Below, piece by piece: positions 11,003 to 22,566 of a DNA stretch of 64,000 bases. Source of the DNA: Phoronis australis (lineage: Eukaryota; Phoronida; Phoronidae); NCBI GenBank assembly GCA_002633005.1, contig NMRA01000046.1, forward strand, positions 118,510 through 182,509, written 5' to 3'. The translations under genes were made by a program, and so were the position numbers. Position 1 is the stretch's first letter. The number at the start of each line of letters is the position of its first letter. The notes beneath the pieces were generated by a model that searched no databases, was not told the DNA's origin, and worked only from the letters and a program-made list of their open reading frames with translations.

Positions 11003-11248
11003 TCAATTCACTTTCGTATCTCTTAGTCGGGCACAAACTACAACAGTGATTAGCTTCAACAGTCGTTTCTTAAGATTGCCTGTCCAAATAACTTCATGCA
11101 CACCAGCTTTCTGAAGAATAGCTTCAAAGTCTTGCTTTAGCTTTGAAAGGCAAATGACATCTCCATGTGTTAGAAGCTTTAATTCAATGAACTCCAAACA
11201 AAACTGTAGAAAAACATCTCTGAAAACTGTGGATTCGTCACTCTTCAC
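11003..11248 (-). pseudogene. Protein fragment, possibly from a repetitive gene family
   Basis: An 81-codon frame with protein-like composition: VFLQFCLEFIELKLLTHG, then LSKLKQDFEAILQKAGV, then NLKKRLLKL. The layout (a short helical segment, then a 'gel' segment ending in LKKRLL) resembles a module I have seen in anonymous multicopy proteins of aquatic animals, but I cannot name the family. No acceptor or donor sites clearly bound it, and upstream sequence has stops in all frames. It could be a decayed gene or a mobile-element ORF. Confidence 0.25.
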
Positions 11249-11251
11249 AAT

Positions 11252-13360
11252 CTTTGTCTTTCTATTTTTTATGGCATGATGATCTGTGCGACTTGGCTTC
11301 TAAGACACAGAGTCTTTATCTTTGAATTTCATTTGCATATTCAGGGCTCTGGACTGAGCTGTTGCTTGCGATGCAAGTCCAACAGAAAAAACTTGAATTG
11401 TTGACACTAATTTAATATTTAAATATGAGTGAGTTGGCATGCAAGTTTTTCAGACGGATTTATCAGGAACTGATCCACCACCAGCCTAACAAATTTACAT
11501 GCCGTCTGATCTGTTGCCTAAAAATATTGATCGTCCAATAATTAGATTAGCTGATGCAACTGAAAATATATCAGCTGATATACCAGTGCAGTAATTGAAA
11601 TTTATTATTTTTTTAAATCAGATGCTCATACCATAGTCCATCGATTTACATTTAGGGTAACCAACCATTGACGAAATGGACAGTGGCGTCCACTGTCCTC
11701 AAATTACGACGGGGACGCAGGCCACTTAGGCACTTTAATTTAATTACCATTGCAGCTACATAAGTAATTAATGCTTACAAAAATTGAGAAGGGGTTCCCC
11801 CTATCCCAGGATTACGGCAGGGGATGACGGCCATTTGGGCGTGTTGATTGCCACCATCTACTCCATTTAATCTTCTCAAAAATATTTGACTTAAAGTGCT
11901 TAAAATCGCACCCACAGTATAACGCCATATGATTATCCCCTAGCGCAAGCAGTGTCGATGTGGCAACTGAACAAGGGAGTGTTCGAAAAACAGGATTGCA
12001 TGACTATTTGTTTAAACTGGGAACAAATGAAAACATTAACGGCCTCCTCAGAGGCATCTCTCTACCCGGTACTTCTAAACTTATAGCACATGGAAAACAC
12101 CAAGATGTACCTTTCAAAAACACGTACTTGTTTTTCAAAGCTATAAAGTTGTTCCTTCGTTCTCTTTCTTGAAATGTGGTCCATAATATACTTTTCCTGA
12201 TAACAAATGATGCACTCGTGTTTCAGAATGTTTCTTTCTTGTCAGGTTAATTGGGTGTTTCAGATTTTGGAAGTCTAATTGATTTTCTTGGGAAATTTTG
12301 GGTAACACCCGTATCACTTTCAGCAGCTTTAGCTTTAGTACTACTGCTGGTGTGTTGAAACGTTGCTACGCCTTTCTAAGTCCTTTCAATTCTTGGTCCG
12401 ACACTTGGTCTTCTACAGCAGTATACTGTATAGGCGATAGCAGGACATGTAGCTGTTTTCTGCACAAACGTTTGTAACTCCTCTTCTTTTTTTGATCTAC
12501 AGAGTTCCACAGTCCATCAGCTTTCGTCAGGATGCTTCTCTAAGCATCTTCAGGCTCTGGCATCACAATTTTGTGCTGTTTGATAAACCTTGAATTATAC
12601 AGTTATCACACTCCATGGGAGCTGCCATATTTAAGTAAATAAGCACAATACAATCTGGCTCTCTGATTGGTCAATTCAATAGAAAAGCGCCACCAAGTGG
12701 CAGGAATGTGCATAATATTTCGTGCAACAAAAACACCTTTATTTAAAAAAATGTGCAAGTGTATCCGTGGGAACTTTTTGGAATTTGATTTATAGGTATA
12801 TTATCTAGCCACATAGAAAAAACTAGGTTGCCCCCCCCCAAAAGTACTCACAAGGATGAACGCTATGAGATCTATAGGTGTTAGGCATGAAGTACATGTA
12901 CAGCCTCGAACACTTTATAAAGACTTCTATGCACAATACGCCCTTTGTCTGACCCCAACATTGGTCACCTTATGAACAACATTCTTTCCCGTCCAATGAG
13001 TCGAACGACATGCCTTTATCTATAGAACATAATTGGAAAATAAAAGAAAAAATCCCTGTCTATGACTCGGAAATCCCGATTATGCTCAAAAGGCATGTGT
13101 TTCCGCGATAGCGTAGTCATTGGTTCTACATCCCTGGGATGACACAAGGTTGAAATCCCCCGTGTATCTGATTTATACCTGCTGTTTACAATATGTATAA
13201 CAGATACTAGATACAATTTATTTGAATTCTTACTGACATTGTTTGCTTTGTCATCTTCCCATGTGTCCAAAATAGGCATACGCTTAGTACCATTGCCAAT
13301 CAATTAATCAAGATAATCAACTATCACAAAATAGTTTCGTAAGGTTGGTAGAGCTGATGA
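11252..13360. other. No gene recognised
   Basis: AT-rich sequence. The end of a possible unclassified repeat is suggested at 12690-12840 by GCCACCAAGTGGC and a C-run, loosely echoed near 33945-34110. The frames at 11960-12172 (plus) and 13016-13303 (minus) are not supported. Confidence 0.4.
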
Positions 13361-13649
13361 GTAATGGTTTCTTTTTTCACAACGAGCAAGAACATATTTA
13401 CCCTTGACAGTTTCGGCTCCTATCAGCAGCCATCTTCCGAAGTTAGTGGACGCTAGATGGCGTGGTGGGACAGGAAAAGTGGATCAGTCATGAACAGGAA
13501 CGATGGAGGTTATAAGTTGTCCAAAATTTGAAACAGCTTGATCACCACGCCACCTAACGTCCAATAACTGCGGAAGACGGTTGTTGATAGGAGCCGAAAC
13601 TGTCAAGGGTAAGTATGTTCTTACTAGTTACGAAAAAAGAAACTAATAC
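13361..13649. mobile_element. Foldback MITE, arms about 108 bp
   Basis: The left arm 13361-13468 and right arm 13541-13649 are inverted copies. Shared stretches include ACCCTTGACAGTTTCGGCTC and GGCGTGGTG, and the outer ends both read (in arm orientation) TTTCTTTTTTC. The unpaired centre is only about 70 bases. There is no coding capacity. A palindromic structure of this kind is typical of a non-autonomous DNA transposon. Confidence 0.85.
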
Positions 13650-13770
13650 TGAAGATATTTACTTGTTCTAGAATTAAAGTAACCAACTAATAGTAACATT
13701 AAATATCTGAGTTGTTCACTAAGTTCGTAGAAATATGTAATGTCATTCTACACTCCTAGTTGTTATGCTG

Positions 13771-14190
13771 CAGACCAGGGCACAGGTCTAATCTTTACAC
13801 TAGAGATCGAACTCGAAATTATTTTGACATTATCCGTTCTGTGAACTCACGATAAGTGTCTATTAGTCTGCGCTCTAGAACACTGGTTTATGCATAAGAG
13901 TTTCCACATGAGTCCAAGTTTGCACTTGATGACCCCTAAATTCGAGCTACTAACGAGAGTGAAAACTCGACATTTTGAGTGAAAATTCGAAATTTCGAGT
14001 TCAGACTCGAACTTTTAGCATGAATGCTGGGGTCATCATGTGCAAACGAAGATTGGACAGTAATCCACGTAAGCCATGATGTACTCGTGCGTAAAATAAT
14101 GGACGCTTGTCTTGAGTTCGCACAAAAGTAGAATAGAAAATTATTTCCAGTTCAATTTCACGTAGAAATTTTCTCCTGAAATCTCGACTG
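13771..14190. mobile_element. MITE family 2, copy 1
   Basis: It begins CAGACCAGGGCACAGGTCTA and has inverted internal arms: GATCGAACTCGAAATTATTT on the left pairs with the right arm containing AATTATTTCCAGTTCAATTT read in reverse. The motifs GAACTC(A)(C/A)GATAAGTG and TTTATGCATA are shared with the better-preserved copy at 38729-39062. The right boundary is approximate because that end has diverged. Confidence 0.65.
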
Positions 14191-14613
14191 TTTCAATTCT
14201 TTTACTGCGTGCGCTTGAACACTGATAATCAGGCTTTGTCAAATTTGATCGATCGTTTTTAGTGCATTGTAACAAAACCAGCAAACGTTCCCCCTCATAT
14301 TTCCTACTGCACAAGAGATAGCATTAATACTGCTGCGATCAATAAATGCACTCCCAACGCCGTCATACTGTCAATCTTAACACGCATTAACCTTACAAAT
14401 ATCTTCGTATTTTTCTGCGTTTTCGTATAAAACGTTCTAACGTTTAAATGGGTACTTTTAGAAACTAATCCGCGTGGTGGCGCTGTGACAAAGTCCGACA
14501 CGGTCGTCTGCCAGTCACGACTCACGTGCGTTGATTAGCCCTAAGGCCGGCGGTCGCTTTAAAGAACATGGCGGTGCAAATCCTTCCCAAACTCCTATAT
14601 GGTGCGCCGCCCA

Positions 14614-14742
14614 TGAAGGAACACGCCACCAAAACGATGTATTTGTGTCAACTTAGATCGACAAGTGCAGCTCGATAATGGCACGTTCAATTGTTTTGCC
14701 TGACATCAGACGACAATAAACCAAACCAAAGCACAGTCCAGC
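14614..14742 (+). repeat. Short dispersed repeat (also at 55.5 kb)
   Basis: It shares GAAGGA-A-CGCCACC, TTAGATCGA, CTCGA-AA-GGCACGTT and TTGCCTGACA with 55493-55600. A related core (AGATCGACAAGTGCAG, identical for 16 bases) lies at 39860-39875. The 55.5-kb copy starts next to TTAA, suggesting this is the end of a TTAA-targeting element. Confidence 0.55.
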
Positions 14743-14799
14743 GACGCACACTCATCGTAAGATCCGATGTCATCACCACACATTGTACTTACCTTCCTT

Positions 14800-17168
14800 T
14801 TTTAATGTTTATTACGAAATCTTCAGAATACAATGAACATACATAACACAGAAAGTGCCAAGAGGCATTAGATCTGGGTTAAAAAATATAAAGAAGCCTA
14901 ATTATTATACACCAATACATAAATTAAAAAATGATGTTAAGATTACAATGATATATGATTACGAATGTAAATAATTCATTTTCATACACAAGTATACAAT
15001 TCTATCAACTCACACAAAAAGATTTAATGTTATAAAGAAATTCTGATACTACTTCAAATAAAACCTTATTTTCATTTGGGTTGAGTTCTTGACATCCATA
15101 TAGAAAAAATTAATTTTGTTGTACAATTGCGGAATTTCAGAATATTTTTTGTAGACATTGGGGTATTGTTCGAGTGTCTGAAAAAGCTGTACCCTTTGCT
15201 CCTTGCATACGTCACAAGCAAAGAAAACATGAGGATATGTCTGGGTGTCTCCACAGGAACACAGAGGCGAAATATTATTATTATTATAATTATGTCTAAA
15301 TATCTCGTTATTTAGAAATAAACCGCATCTTGATCTGTATACGGCTATTTCATGGTTGCGAGGAAGTTGAAATGACGTCAATGGGACTGGCAAGTCTTGA
15401 GAAGTGGTATGCATTTTAAAGTTATTTTTGATAGTGATGATTGAAGTGCTTTCTTTTATTTTAGGTGGTAAGGAATTCCACTTGTCAATACAAGTTAATA
15501 TCGTTGATCTCTTGAAGGCTTGGCTCATGGAAGATGGAATAGTGTGCATATTGCTTTGTCGCAGTCCTGGTCTCATGTTTGGTCTTTTGTAGGAGTCAAA
15601 GAGGATTTTGTTAGAGTAATTGTTTATGATTGTTAAGACTTTGAATGTATACATGGACACGTGGAGTTCACCACGGGTAGCTAGTTTGCTCCAGTTGAGA
15701 CTATTTAGAACCTTGGTTTTGTTGGACCCTTGTTATGCCCCTGTTATGGCTAAAGCTGCTTGGTATTGTAGTCTTTATAATTGAAGAAGTATGCCAGCGT
15801 TTGCCGATTGGTAGATTATGTCACAGTAATCTAGATGTGGAAGTACAAAAGACTTGAACAGAGTTTCAAGATGCTTGGAGTTGAGATGACGAGAGATAAT
15901 TCTAATTGGATTAAATAATTTATGTACTTTGTGAACGAGTTCGCGACGATGAGGAGTAAATGTAAGCTTATGGTCTAGTAGCAAGCCAAGATGTTTGTGC
16001 GTGAACTCATTGAGAATAATTTCCCCATTGAGTAATAATTCCAGCGTTGGATTTGTTTGGAAATGAGTATTATTAGACTTAAAAAATATAAGATCAACAC
16101 TTAGAAAATATAAGATCAACACTTTTTTAAGGTTTAAATTTCATCTTTCATTTGTACGACCAGTTAAGGTCAGTTTGCAATTTTAAAGAGTCGTGTAGAT
16201 GCTCTTTTGAAAATGGGTGGAAAATTGCAGTGTCATCAGCATATAAGAATGTTTTAGAGTTTATTGTGTCTGGAAGATCATTGATGTACAGTAAAAAGAG
16301 TAAGGGGCCTAGTACGCTACCCTGTTGTACTTCAGCATTTACGAAACTTGGCGTTGGTGAAGGCGATAAGACACCCTCAATTCGGACTTTGTAAGTTCGA
16401 TATTCCAGATATGATTTTAAAAGTAAGAGGAGAGTGCCTGAGAAACCGTAAGATTGTAATTTATGTAGAAGCAGGTCATGGGGAACGACATCAAAAGCTG
16501 ACACAATGTCTAAAAATACGGATCTCACGTTGTACCCTTGCTCAAACTGGAGGTGGATGTCGTATACAATTTCTGTAAGTTGGGTCACAGTGCTGTTACC
16601 AGGCATGAAACCAAATTGGCGACGATACATGAGGTTTTGTGAAGAGAGATGTTCAAACATGTGTTGAGAAATGATTTTTCTAAAATTTTGGATAAGGTGT
16701 TAAGTAGAGTTATGGGGCGATAGTTGGCAATGTCTGTTTTGGAGTTATTTTTGTGTATAGGTATCATAACGCCAAGCTTCCAGATCGAAGTATTTTGTTA
16801 TATAATAATGTCAGAGGAACTGTAAGCTCTCTTGCTATTACCTTGATCATTTTATTGGTTATGAGATTGGTACCGTCGTTTTTGTTTTCGTCAATGTTTT
16901 CTAGTAGTTTTCTGACTTCAGATAGTTGGGCTTGTATGTCAGAGAGGTGTTCTAATGTTCTGTTTGGGAATTCGGGGAAGTTTGTTGTTGGTGCAGTGTG
17001 ACTCTTGGCGGTGAAGTAGTCTAGAAATAACTTACTTTTATCAGCTTTGGATGACGCATGAGAGTTAGATTCCTTTGAGTGGCTGATGGGGTATGATGAT
17101 TGCTTTACCTGTCCTCGAATTTTGTTTACTACATCCCAATATTCCTTAGAATTTTTGGGGACATTTTT
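14800..17168 (-). pseudogene. LINE (non-LTR retrotransposon) RT and C-terminal region, interrupted by a TIR element
   Basis: Read on the minus strand from 17168 down: a linker with NVPKNSKEYWDVVNKI, then RT finger residues [18 protein letters not shown] (16767-16585), then [18 protein letters not shown] (normally S-K-AFD), [18 protein letters not shown] and the catalytic FLYADD (16660-16148). The thumb follows with HLGLLLD and FVLPHLDYCDIIY (16122-15775), and a C-terminal domain with W-N-LP and a CSCG...HVFFAC zinc-knuckle-like box (15660-15049). The order is that of Jockey/CR1-type elements. These blocks lie in different frames with stops between, so it is dead. About 250 bases of 3' non-coding sequence follow to about 14800. 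The 5' part continues beyond the inserted element at 18850. Confidence 0.88.
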
Positions 17169-18849
17169 ATGCGCCCACATATTTATATGTGGACGCATTA
17201 CGCCGTCATTTCCGTCCGTCCGCTGCTCTATCTCCAAAACCCTTTGATATACGTTCATGAAACTTGGCACATGTTCCATTCATGAATGAGACGGCATGAG
17301 CGAACTTTCGGACGGAGATCCTACTACCGGTGTGCCCCCTAGTTGCAATTTTAGTTTTTTACGCTTACCTTTGTATCTTCAAAAGTTCTGAACGGATTTT
17401 CATGAAATTCGGTTTGTAGGCCCTTATTAGTGAGTTGACGCTATCCTCCCGTTTTCGGATGGATTCGACGTAATTTACGCCACCTAGTGGCCATTTTTAC
17501 TGTTTTCGTGTCTTTAGTTGCGTCCAGTCCTCTATCAACCACACTGCTCAAAGGATGATTGTGAAAATTGGCATGTATGTGTTTACTTTGAAGAGGACGG
17601 TTGACGATGATTTTCCGACGATTTCGACTACTGTGGCACCTCCTAGTGGCAGTTTTGTTTTTTTTGCGCCTATGGCTGTATCTCCTAAACCGTTCGCAGG
17701 ATCTTTACGAAATTTAGTAAGATATTTATATGATGTGAACAACGGACGACGACGACTTTTCGATAGATTCGACTACCGGTATGCCCCCTAGTGACAATTG
17801 TAGTTTTTCCGTTTACCTTTGTATCTTCAAAAGTCCTGAACGGATTTTCATGAAATTTTATATGTAGGCACCTATTAGTGAGGTGACGCTATCCTTTCAT
17901 TTTCGGATGGATTCGACGTAGTTTGCGCCACCTGGTGGCCATTTTTTACTGTTTTCGAGTCTGTTTTTTGCGTCCACCCCTCTATCAACCAAACCGCTCA
18001 AAGGATGATTATGAAAATTGGCAGGTATGTGCTTACTATAAAGAGGACGGTTGACGATGATTTTCCGACGATTTTGACTACTGTGGCGCCTCCTAGTGGC
18101 AGTTATGTTTTTGTTGCGCCTATGGCTGTATCTCCTAAACCGTTCGCAGGATCTTTACTTAATTTAGCAAGTGTATTTATATGATGTTGACTACGAATGA
18201 CGACGACTTTCGGACAGATCTGACTACTGTTGTTCCCCCTAGTAGCAATTTTATTTTTTTACGTTTAACTCAGTATCGTCAAAGGTCCTCAACATAAAAT
18301 TCATAAAATTTTAAATATAGGCATCTATTAGTGTGATGACGCTATCTTCCTGTTTTTGGATGGAATCGAGGTATTTTCCACCACCTAGTGGCCATTTTTG
18401 CTGTTTTCAAATCTTGTTTTTGGTGTCCACCCCTGTATCAACCAAATCATTTGAAAATTGGCATATATGTTCTCAGTGTGAAGACGACCTTTGATGATGG
18501 TGACTGACTACTGTTGCGCCTCCTAGTGGTAGTTTTGTTTAGCACTCATAGTCGTATCTCCTAAACCCACTGCAGGATCTTTATTAAATTTAGTAAGTGT
18601 ATTTATATGAAGATAACAGACGATGATGACGACTTTCAGGCGGATCCAACGGACACTGTACCCACTAGTGACAATTTAATTTTATTCTGTTTTCCTTTGT
18701 TTCTCTGAAGTTCCGTTACAGATATTTATGAAATATGGTATGTTCCTGTTTTTAGATGGATTGTATATTTTTGCGCCATCTAGGCCATTTGTATGATACA
18801 GATGAATAACCCTAAAAGCACACCATTTGCAATGCATTCGTGGGCGCAT
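17169..18849 (+). mobile_element. Long TIR element, family 1, copy 2 (both ends present)
   Basis: It is bounded by ATGCGCCCAC on the left and GTGGGCGCAT on the right, a perfect 10-base inverted terminus. The left end also contains the palindrome CCACATATTTATATGTGG. At 1681 bases it is longer than copy 1, with extra CCTAGTGGC-bearing sub-repeats. It carries no transposase. It sits inside a LINE: TT on both sides is consistent with a 2-base target duplication, because deleting the element plus two bases restores the LINE frame. Open frames inside (17100-17285, 17555-17791, 17548-17742) are shadows. Confidence 0.88.
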
Positions 18850-18935
18850 TTCAACGCGTTGCTCTTGTTGATATTAGAGATAATTTTCATCTTATAGTCT
18901 TCATAAGAGTCTAAAGTGGAAAAGTGAAGTGTGTT
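18850..18935 (-). pseudogene. LINE 5' fragment separated by the inserted TIR element
   Basis: The minus strand from about 18935 down is open and reads through NTLHFSTLDSYEDYKMKI and then NINKSNAL. If the element is removed with one TT copy, this joins in frame to KNVPKNSKEYW at 17168. It is the pre-RT linker of the same LINE. Further upstream the frame is lost to a stop (TGA), and an endonuclease domain is not recognisable. Confidence 0.7.
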
Positions 18936-19821
18936 CTGTCAGGTAATCCTTCAAGTGTTTAATTTGACCTCCTCCTAAGTGCAGATCAAACTAATTTTTT
19001 TATCCAAAATATTCCCAGTTGGAACGTTACAGAATGTCGAATATTCTTATTTTACACTGCTGAGATGAGAACAAGATGCATTTTCGCAATGTCCAAATTA
19101 CAATAAGTCTTGAGATTTTTGCCCAAACAGGATTTCAGTCATTACTCTTTAATGATATCAAGACGAAGACAACATGAGTGGTCTGCTTACCTCTGTGCTA
19201 TCCAATGTTCCCAAGAAGATGGGTATATTACTCTGAAAAATCTTGTCTCTACCATACCAAAATGAACTTTTTATTATTGTAAAACGGGGAGACAACTACT
19301 GATTTCAAAATCAACTATTGGAAAGTACAGCAAGGTAATAATATATCTGCTCAACGGTGATCTTGGACCAGACTCTGTAAAACAGTTTAGAGAAAATCCG
19401 TGAGGACCCCCGAAGTCAAACAATGCATAAATTCACCATCCCTCATAACGGAGTAGATCTGAGTCTTCAAAAAATATCGCTCACATGTATGACTTCTTTA
19501 ATCATCTACCTGTGGCTGGTCGAAGACATTTTTGGACTGCTGATAAACTTTTCATCTTTCACAGCAACTGAAATTAACGGAAAAGTGACAAAATAATTGT
19601 GGCTATGTTGTAAGTATACTACAACAAAAATCCAATTGTCGCTGAGTTCTTCAACAAAAATGTTTTTGTTCCTACGGAAAGTGGGCTTGGTAGTTTATCA
19701 AAATAAATGACCAAAATACTGTCACTTGTTTTATGACACATATCATATTACACTCTGATTCAACATATTGCTTGACAGCATGATAGCGAAATGTTCGGTT
19801 TAACTCGTAACGTAAAAAATC
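18936..19821. other. No gene recognised
   Basis: This may include more decayed LINE 5' sequence, since a minus frame at about 18985-18935 reads LHLGGGQIKHLKDYL, but no domain can be assigned. The minus frame 19672-19917 overlaps the THAP element and is not a gene in that form. Confidence 0.4.
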
Positions 19822-20238
19822 CAAGCAATAGGGCCGTCCCGGATTACACGGTGATAGAATTCTCCCTTTTCCCGGAGATAAGGAAGCCCGTGACCTCGTT
19901 TTGGAAATCAGGCACATTTTTGTGTCTCTCTCACTGACGCCGGGAAAGCGAAGAATCTAACATCACGCATCCAGGGGTATTTGTTCAGTTGATCAAACTT
20001 TCTCACGTCGCATTTGCATCCCACAGAACAGCAGTAATACTTTATTAGCATTGCAACGCCGAATAGAGTAATGCAACCGAGAAAAGCTTGTAAAGATCAA
20101 ATAACACGTGAAAACACCAATGGCATGAAAACGAGGCAGCAAATGTAATGTGCCTGACGTATGTTTACGACATTGTAGGTAGATACAACTAGATTCGAGA
20201 CAGTGTCGCTGTGTAATCCGGGACGGCCTTATTACTTG
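19822..20238 (-). mobile_element. THAP-encoding TIR element, intact ends
   Basis: The ends are an inverted repeat: left CAAGCAATAGGGCCGTCCCG, right (reverse complement) CAAGTAATAAGGCCGTCCCG, both continuing GATTACAC. The total is about 417 bases. It carries a THAP-like fragment on the minus strand (about 20037-19911). It is too short for a full transposase, so it is an internally deleted, non-autonomous derivative. No clear target duplication could be read at the flanks. Confidence 0.85.
19911..20037 (-). pseudogene. THAP-like zinc-finger fragment
   Basis: The minus-strand frame reads CCSVGCKCDVRKFDQ, then NKYPWMRDV, then RFFAFPASVRETQKCA, and stops at TGA. The CC..GC cysteines and FFAFP are placed as in the N-terminal part of a THAP domain. 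It is homologous to 5252-5374 with many substitutions but shared KYPWMRD and FFAFP, which points to descent from a coding transposase. The C-terminal CxxH pair is absent, so it cannot fold as a complete zinc finger. Confidence 0.5.
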
Positions 20239-20379
20239 CGTTTCTTTTTCTAGTAATAGTACTAAATGATGATTTGGCTAAGTAGAGGATGGATCCCGGG
20301 ACGGACAGCCATTCAAAGATGAATAATAACTCAACATGTAAAATGATAAATGATCTGTTATGTGGAATGACAATACCAA

Positions 20380-20897
20380 TCTCACAAAAAACTTTTTCCG
20401 AAAAGGGTTTCCATGTAAATGATGATACATGAGAAAATACTATTTAATTCCCTTTAAGTGTAAACTAGACTCTTCATTACGAAGGTTGCAATACAAAACA
20501 TTTCACAGGATTTTGGCCACCAATTCGTTCTTGTTTAAAATAAATATTACTAACTGTGAAAATTGTACCGTATGTAATGTAAAAAGAGTAACTCAGGAAC
20601 ATGTATTTCTTAATGTAATGTGACTGGGAATTCGGTCAGTTGTTAGTGCTTGGTTGTTGGCTAAGAGGGGTTTACATTTGGCTATAAATAGAAAGTTGGT
20701 GGTTTTCGGAATTTACATAGTCTTAAACTGGGTATTGCTGCAGTGTAAAAATATTAACAGCCGTAGAATCATGAAGTGTTCCTTAAATATAAACACTTTA
20801 TGCAATCATATAGTGCAAGAATTAAATATTCAGAAATACATTCTTCTGTAAAAAGTAAGTTTGTGGAATACAATAAACAATGGAAACCCTGGCTGAT
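20380..20897 (+). pseudogene. LINE 3' end, C-terminal coding fragment
   Basis: The plus strand reads LIPFKCKLDSSLRRLQYK, then FHRILATNSFLFKI, then NCENCTVCNVK and TQEHVFLNV. After a frame interruption it continues with SLNINTLCNH, VQELNIQKYI and finally FVEYNKQWKPWLI. This pattern (LQYK-HRILxTN, a C-x2-C-Hx box, and an FxxKWxPWL ending) is the C-terminal domain of non-LTR retrotransposon ORF2 proteins. RT and endonuclease are missing, so this is a typical 5'-truncated insertion. A small hairpin (CTGATCA ... TGATCAG) follows the coding end. Confidence 0.75.
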
Positions 20898-20973
20898 CAT
20901 TTTTGACTGATCAGCTTTTGTGTCGATACAGCTTACTGATAAATGTAATGAAAAAGCTCACATATACATGTAT

Positions 20974-20974
20974 A

Positions 20975-21020
<46 letters not shown>

Positions 21021-21030
21021 CGCGTGTGTG
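20974..21030. repeat. TG/CG dinucleotide microsatellite
   Basis: A TG run of about 19 repeats grades into a short GC-rich alternating run and back to TG. Alternating purine-pyrimidine sequence of this kind can adopt Z-DNA. Confidence 0.97.
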
Positions 21031-22329
21031 ATCTCGAAGTTTTTATTGCATGTATGTAACTATGGAAAAAGTAAATAAATATTGACTTAGCTAAGTAGAG
21101 GACGGACAGAGTACACCCATCGTGTTTAAATTAAAAATAAGGAAAGCGATAATCATAAGCAATTAAAAGCAAATATGAGATGGTTCAGCAGTTTGTAAAA
21201 CAGTTGATTCATTCAGACATTGAGCAACTGTAAAGGATTTGAAAATTGTTTTATATTATTTCCAAGTAACAGTTTCTTTAATTTGAAAAAGTTTAGTTTG
21301 CGTCGAATTTTCTTATTCTGGCTTTTAATAATAGCGTGCTATACCAAATTCCACAAATACGTCATAGTAACTAAGAGGCGAATCCAAGTGTTCACATTCA
21401 AACGGGAAACTAAGTCTCAACCTCGTCGCATAGATGTCAGTAGATAAGCGTATTCTTTGTTCACTTTGTTTTTCTTTCTTATAATAAAGATAATGGTAAG
21501 CATTCAGCGGGACGATATCCCTGCGACCTGTACTGTTATATCCAACAAAGACGCAACAAATGAAAACAATGGTGGCGTCCCATAGGCGATAACCATGCGA
21601 CGCACTTACGCTCGTTGCATGGATCTCGCAAGTTAAAAAATAGTCTGCGACTTCCATACGACGTCATTTGGCATGGGCTAAATTTTGAATTTATTAATGA
21701 AAAAACTTAGATTATTCAAATCAACCTTAGTTCACTATCCCAGCAATATAACATAATCGCCGTCAAGTGAAGTGCAAAGGGTAATCGTAATTTTGAAACG
21801 TGTGCACTTTTGGGGAGGTCAAATCATGCTTTCTTGAAATATATAACTTTGTTTCGATCTAAAACAGCTAAAAACGAAGTCTTTGATCCCTTTCCCAAGT
21901 CCATAGAGAACAAGGAGGATGTCAAACTAAAACAAAAAGAAAGACAGTAACGGTGTAAATTTGCGCCAGAGGCCAAAACGATAAATTTGAGGAATTCAAG
22001 ATCCACAAAAAATACTCCAACGCTAGAAAACCAATAACCAGGAAAATATAATTAAAGCACTTAAAACATAAAACTGACATCCTGCAATGAATGATAATAG
22101 TTTTTTAAAAGGATTAAAAGCCTTAATTTGATAAGAGGTGAGTTTTAAGTAAGCCCACGTAAGTTTCGCATTTTTGTCAGATGTATCTCTATTTAGGCGG
22201 CTGTAACGGAAAAAACAATTCTGTGCATATTCGCAAATTCATAGAAGGCAAAGGCCAAAATGCAAAACATGAAAATACTAAAAAAAATCACGATTAAATA
22301 AAAACTGTGTCAAACTTTCAAGTTAGTGA
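21031..22329. other. No gene recognised
   Basis: AT-rich. The frames at 21220-21447 (plus), 21325-21657 (minus) and 21824-22006 (minus) show no known domains. Confidence 0.4.
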
Positions 22330-22395
22330 GGTGCTGGTGACGCGGAGGTCATGTAGTGGCTTGTGAACAAGAACATCGCGGGATCGAATCGGCAT
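22330..22395 (+). repeat. tRNA-like SINE fragment
   Basis: ATCGCGGGATCGAATCGGCA contains a near-consensus RNA polymerase III B box (GGTTCGAATCC type), preceded about 40 bases upstream by GTAGTGGCTTGTG as a degenerate A box. This is the layout of a tRNA-derived SINE head rather than a functional tRNA, as no cloverleaf stem can be drawn with confidence. Confidence 0.35.
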
Positions 22396-22566
22396 GAGAT
22401 CGGCATTACCTCGCAAACACTTTTTAGAGGCAATTTAGGTTAAGCAGAACTTAAGAAAAGATTCCAAAGTTGGCAAAATAGGACTGTTATGCTTTTTTGT
22501 GTAAAAATCAAAAATTGCATAAAACGAACTCGAAACGATAATTTAGAAAACTGTAACAACGTTTTT

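Noticed and set aside
12690-12840. Shared repeat end with 33945-34110
   Set aside because: Only short phrases (a CACC-GTGG-type motif, GGGAACTTTTT, a C-run) are similar, too weak to call a family by eye.
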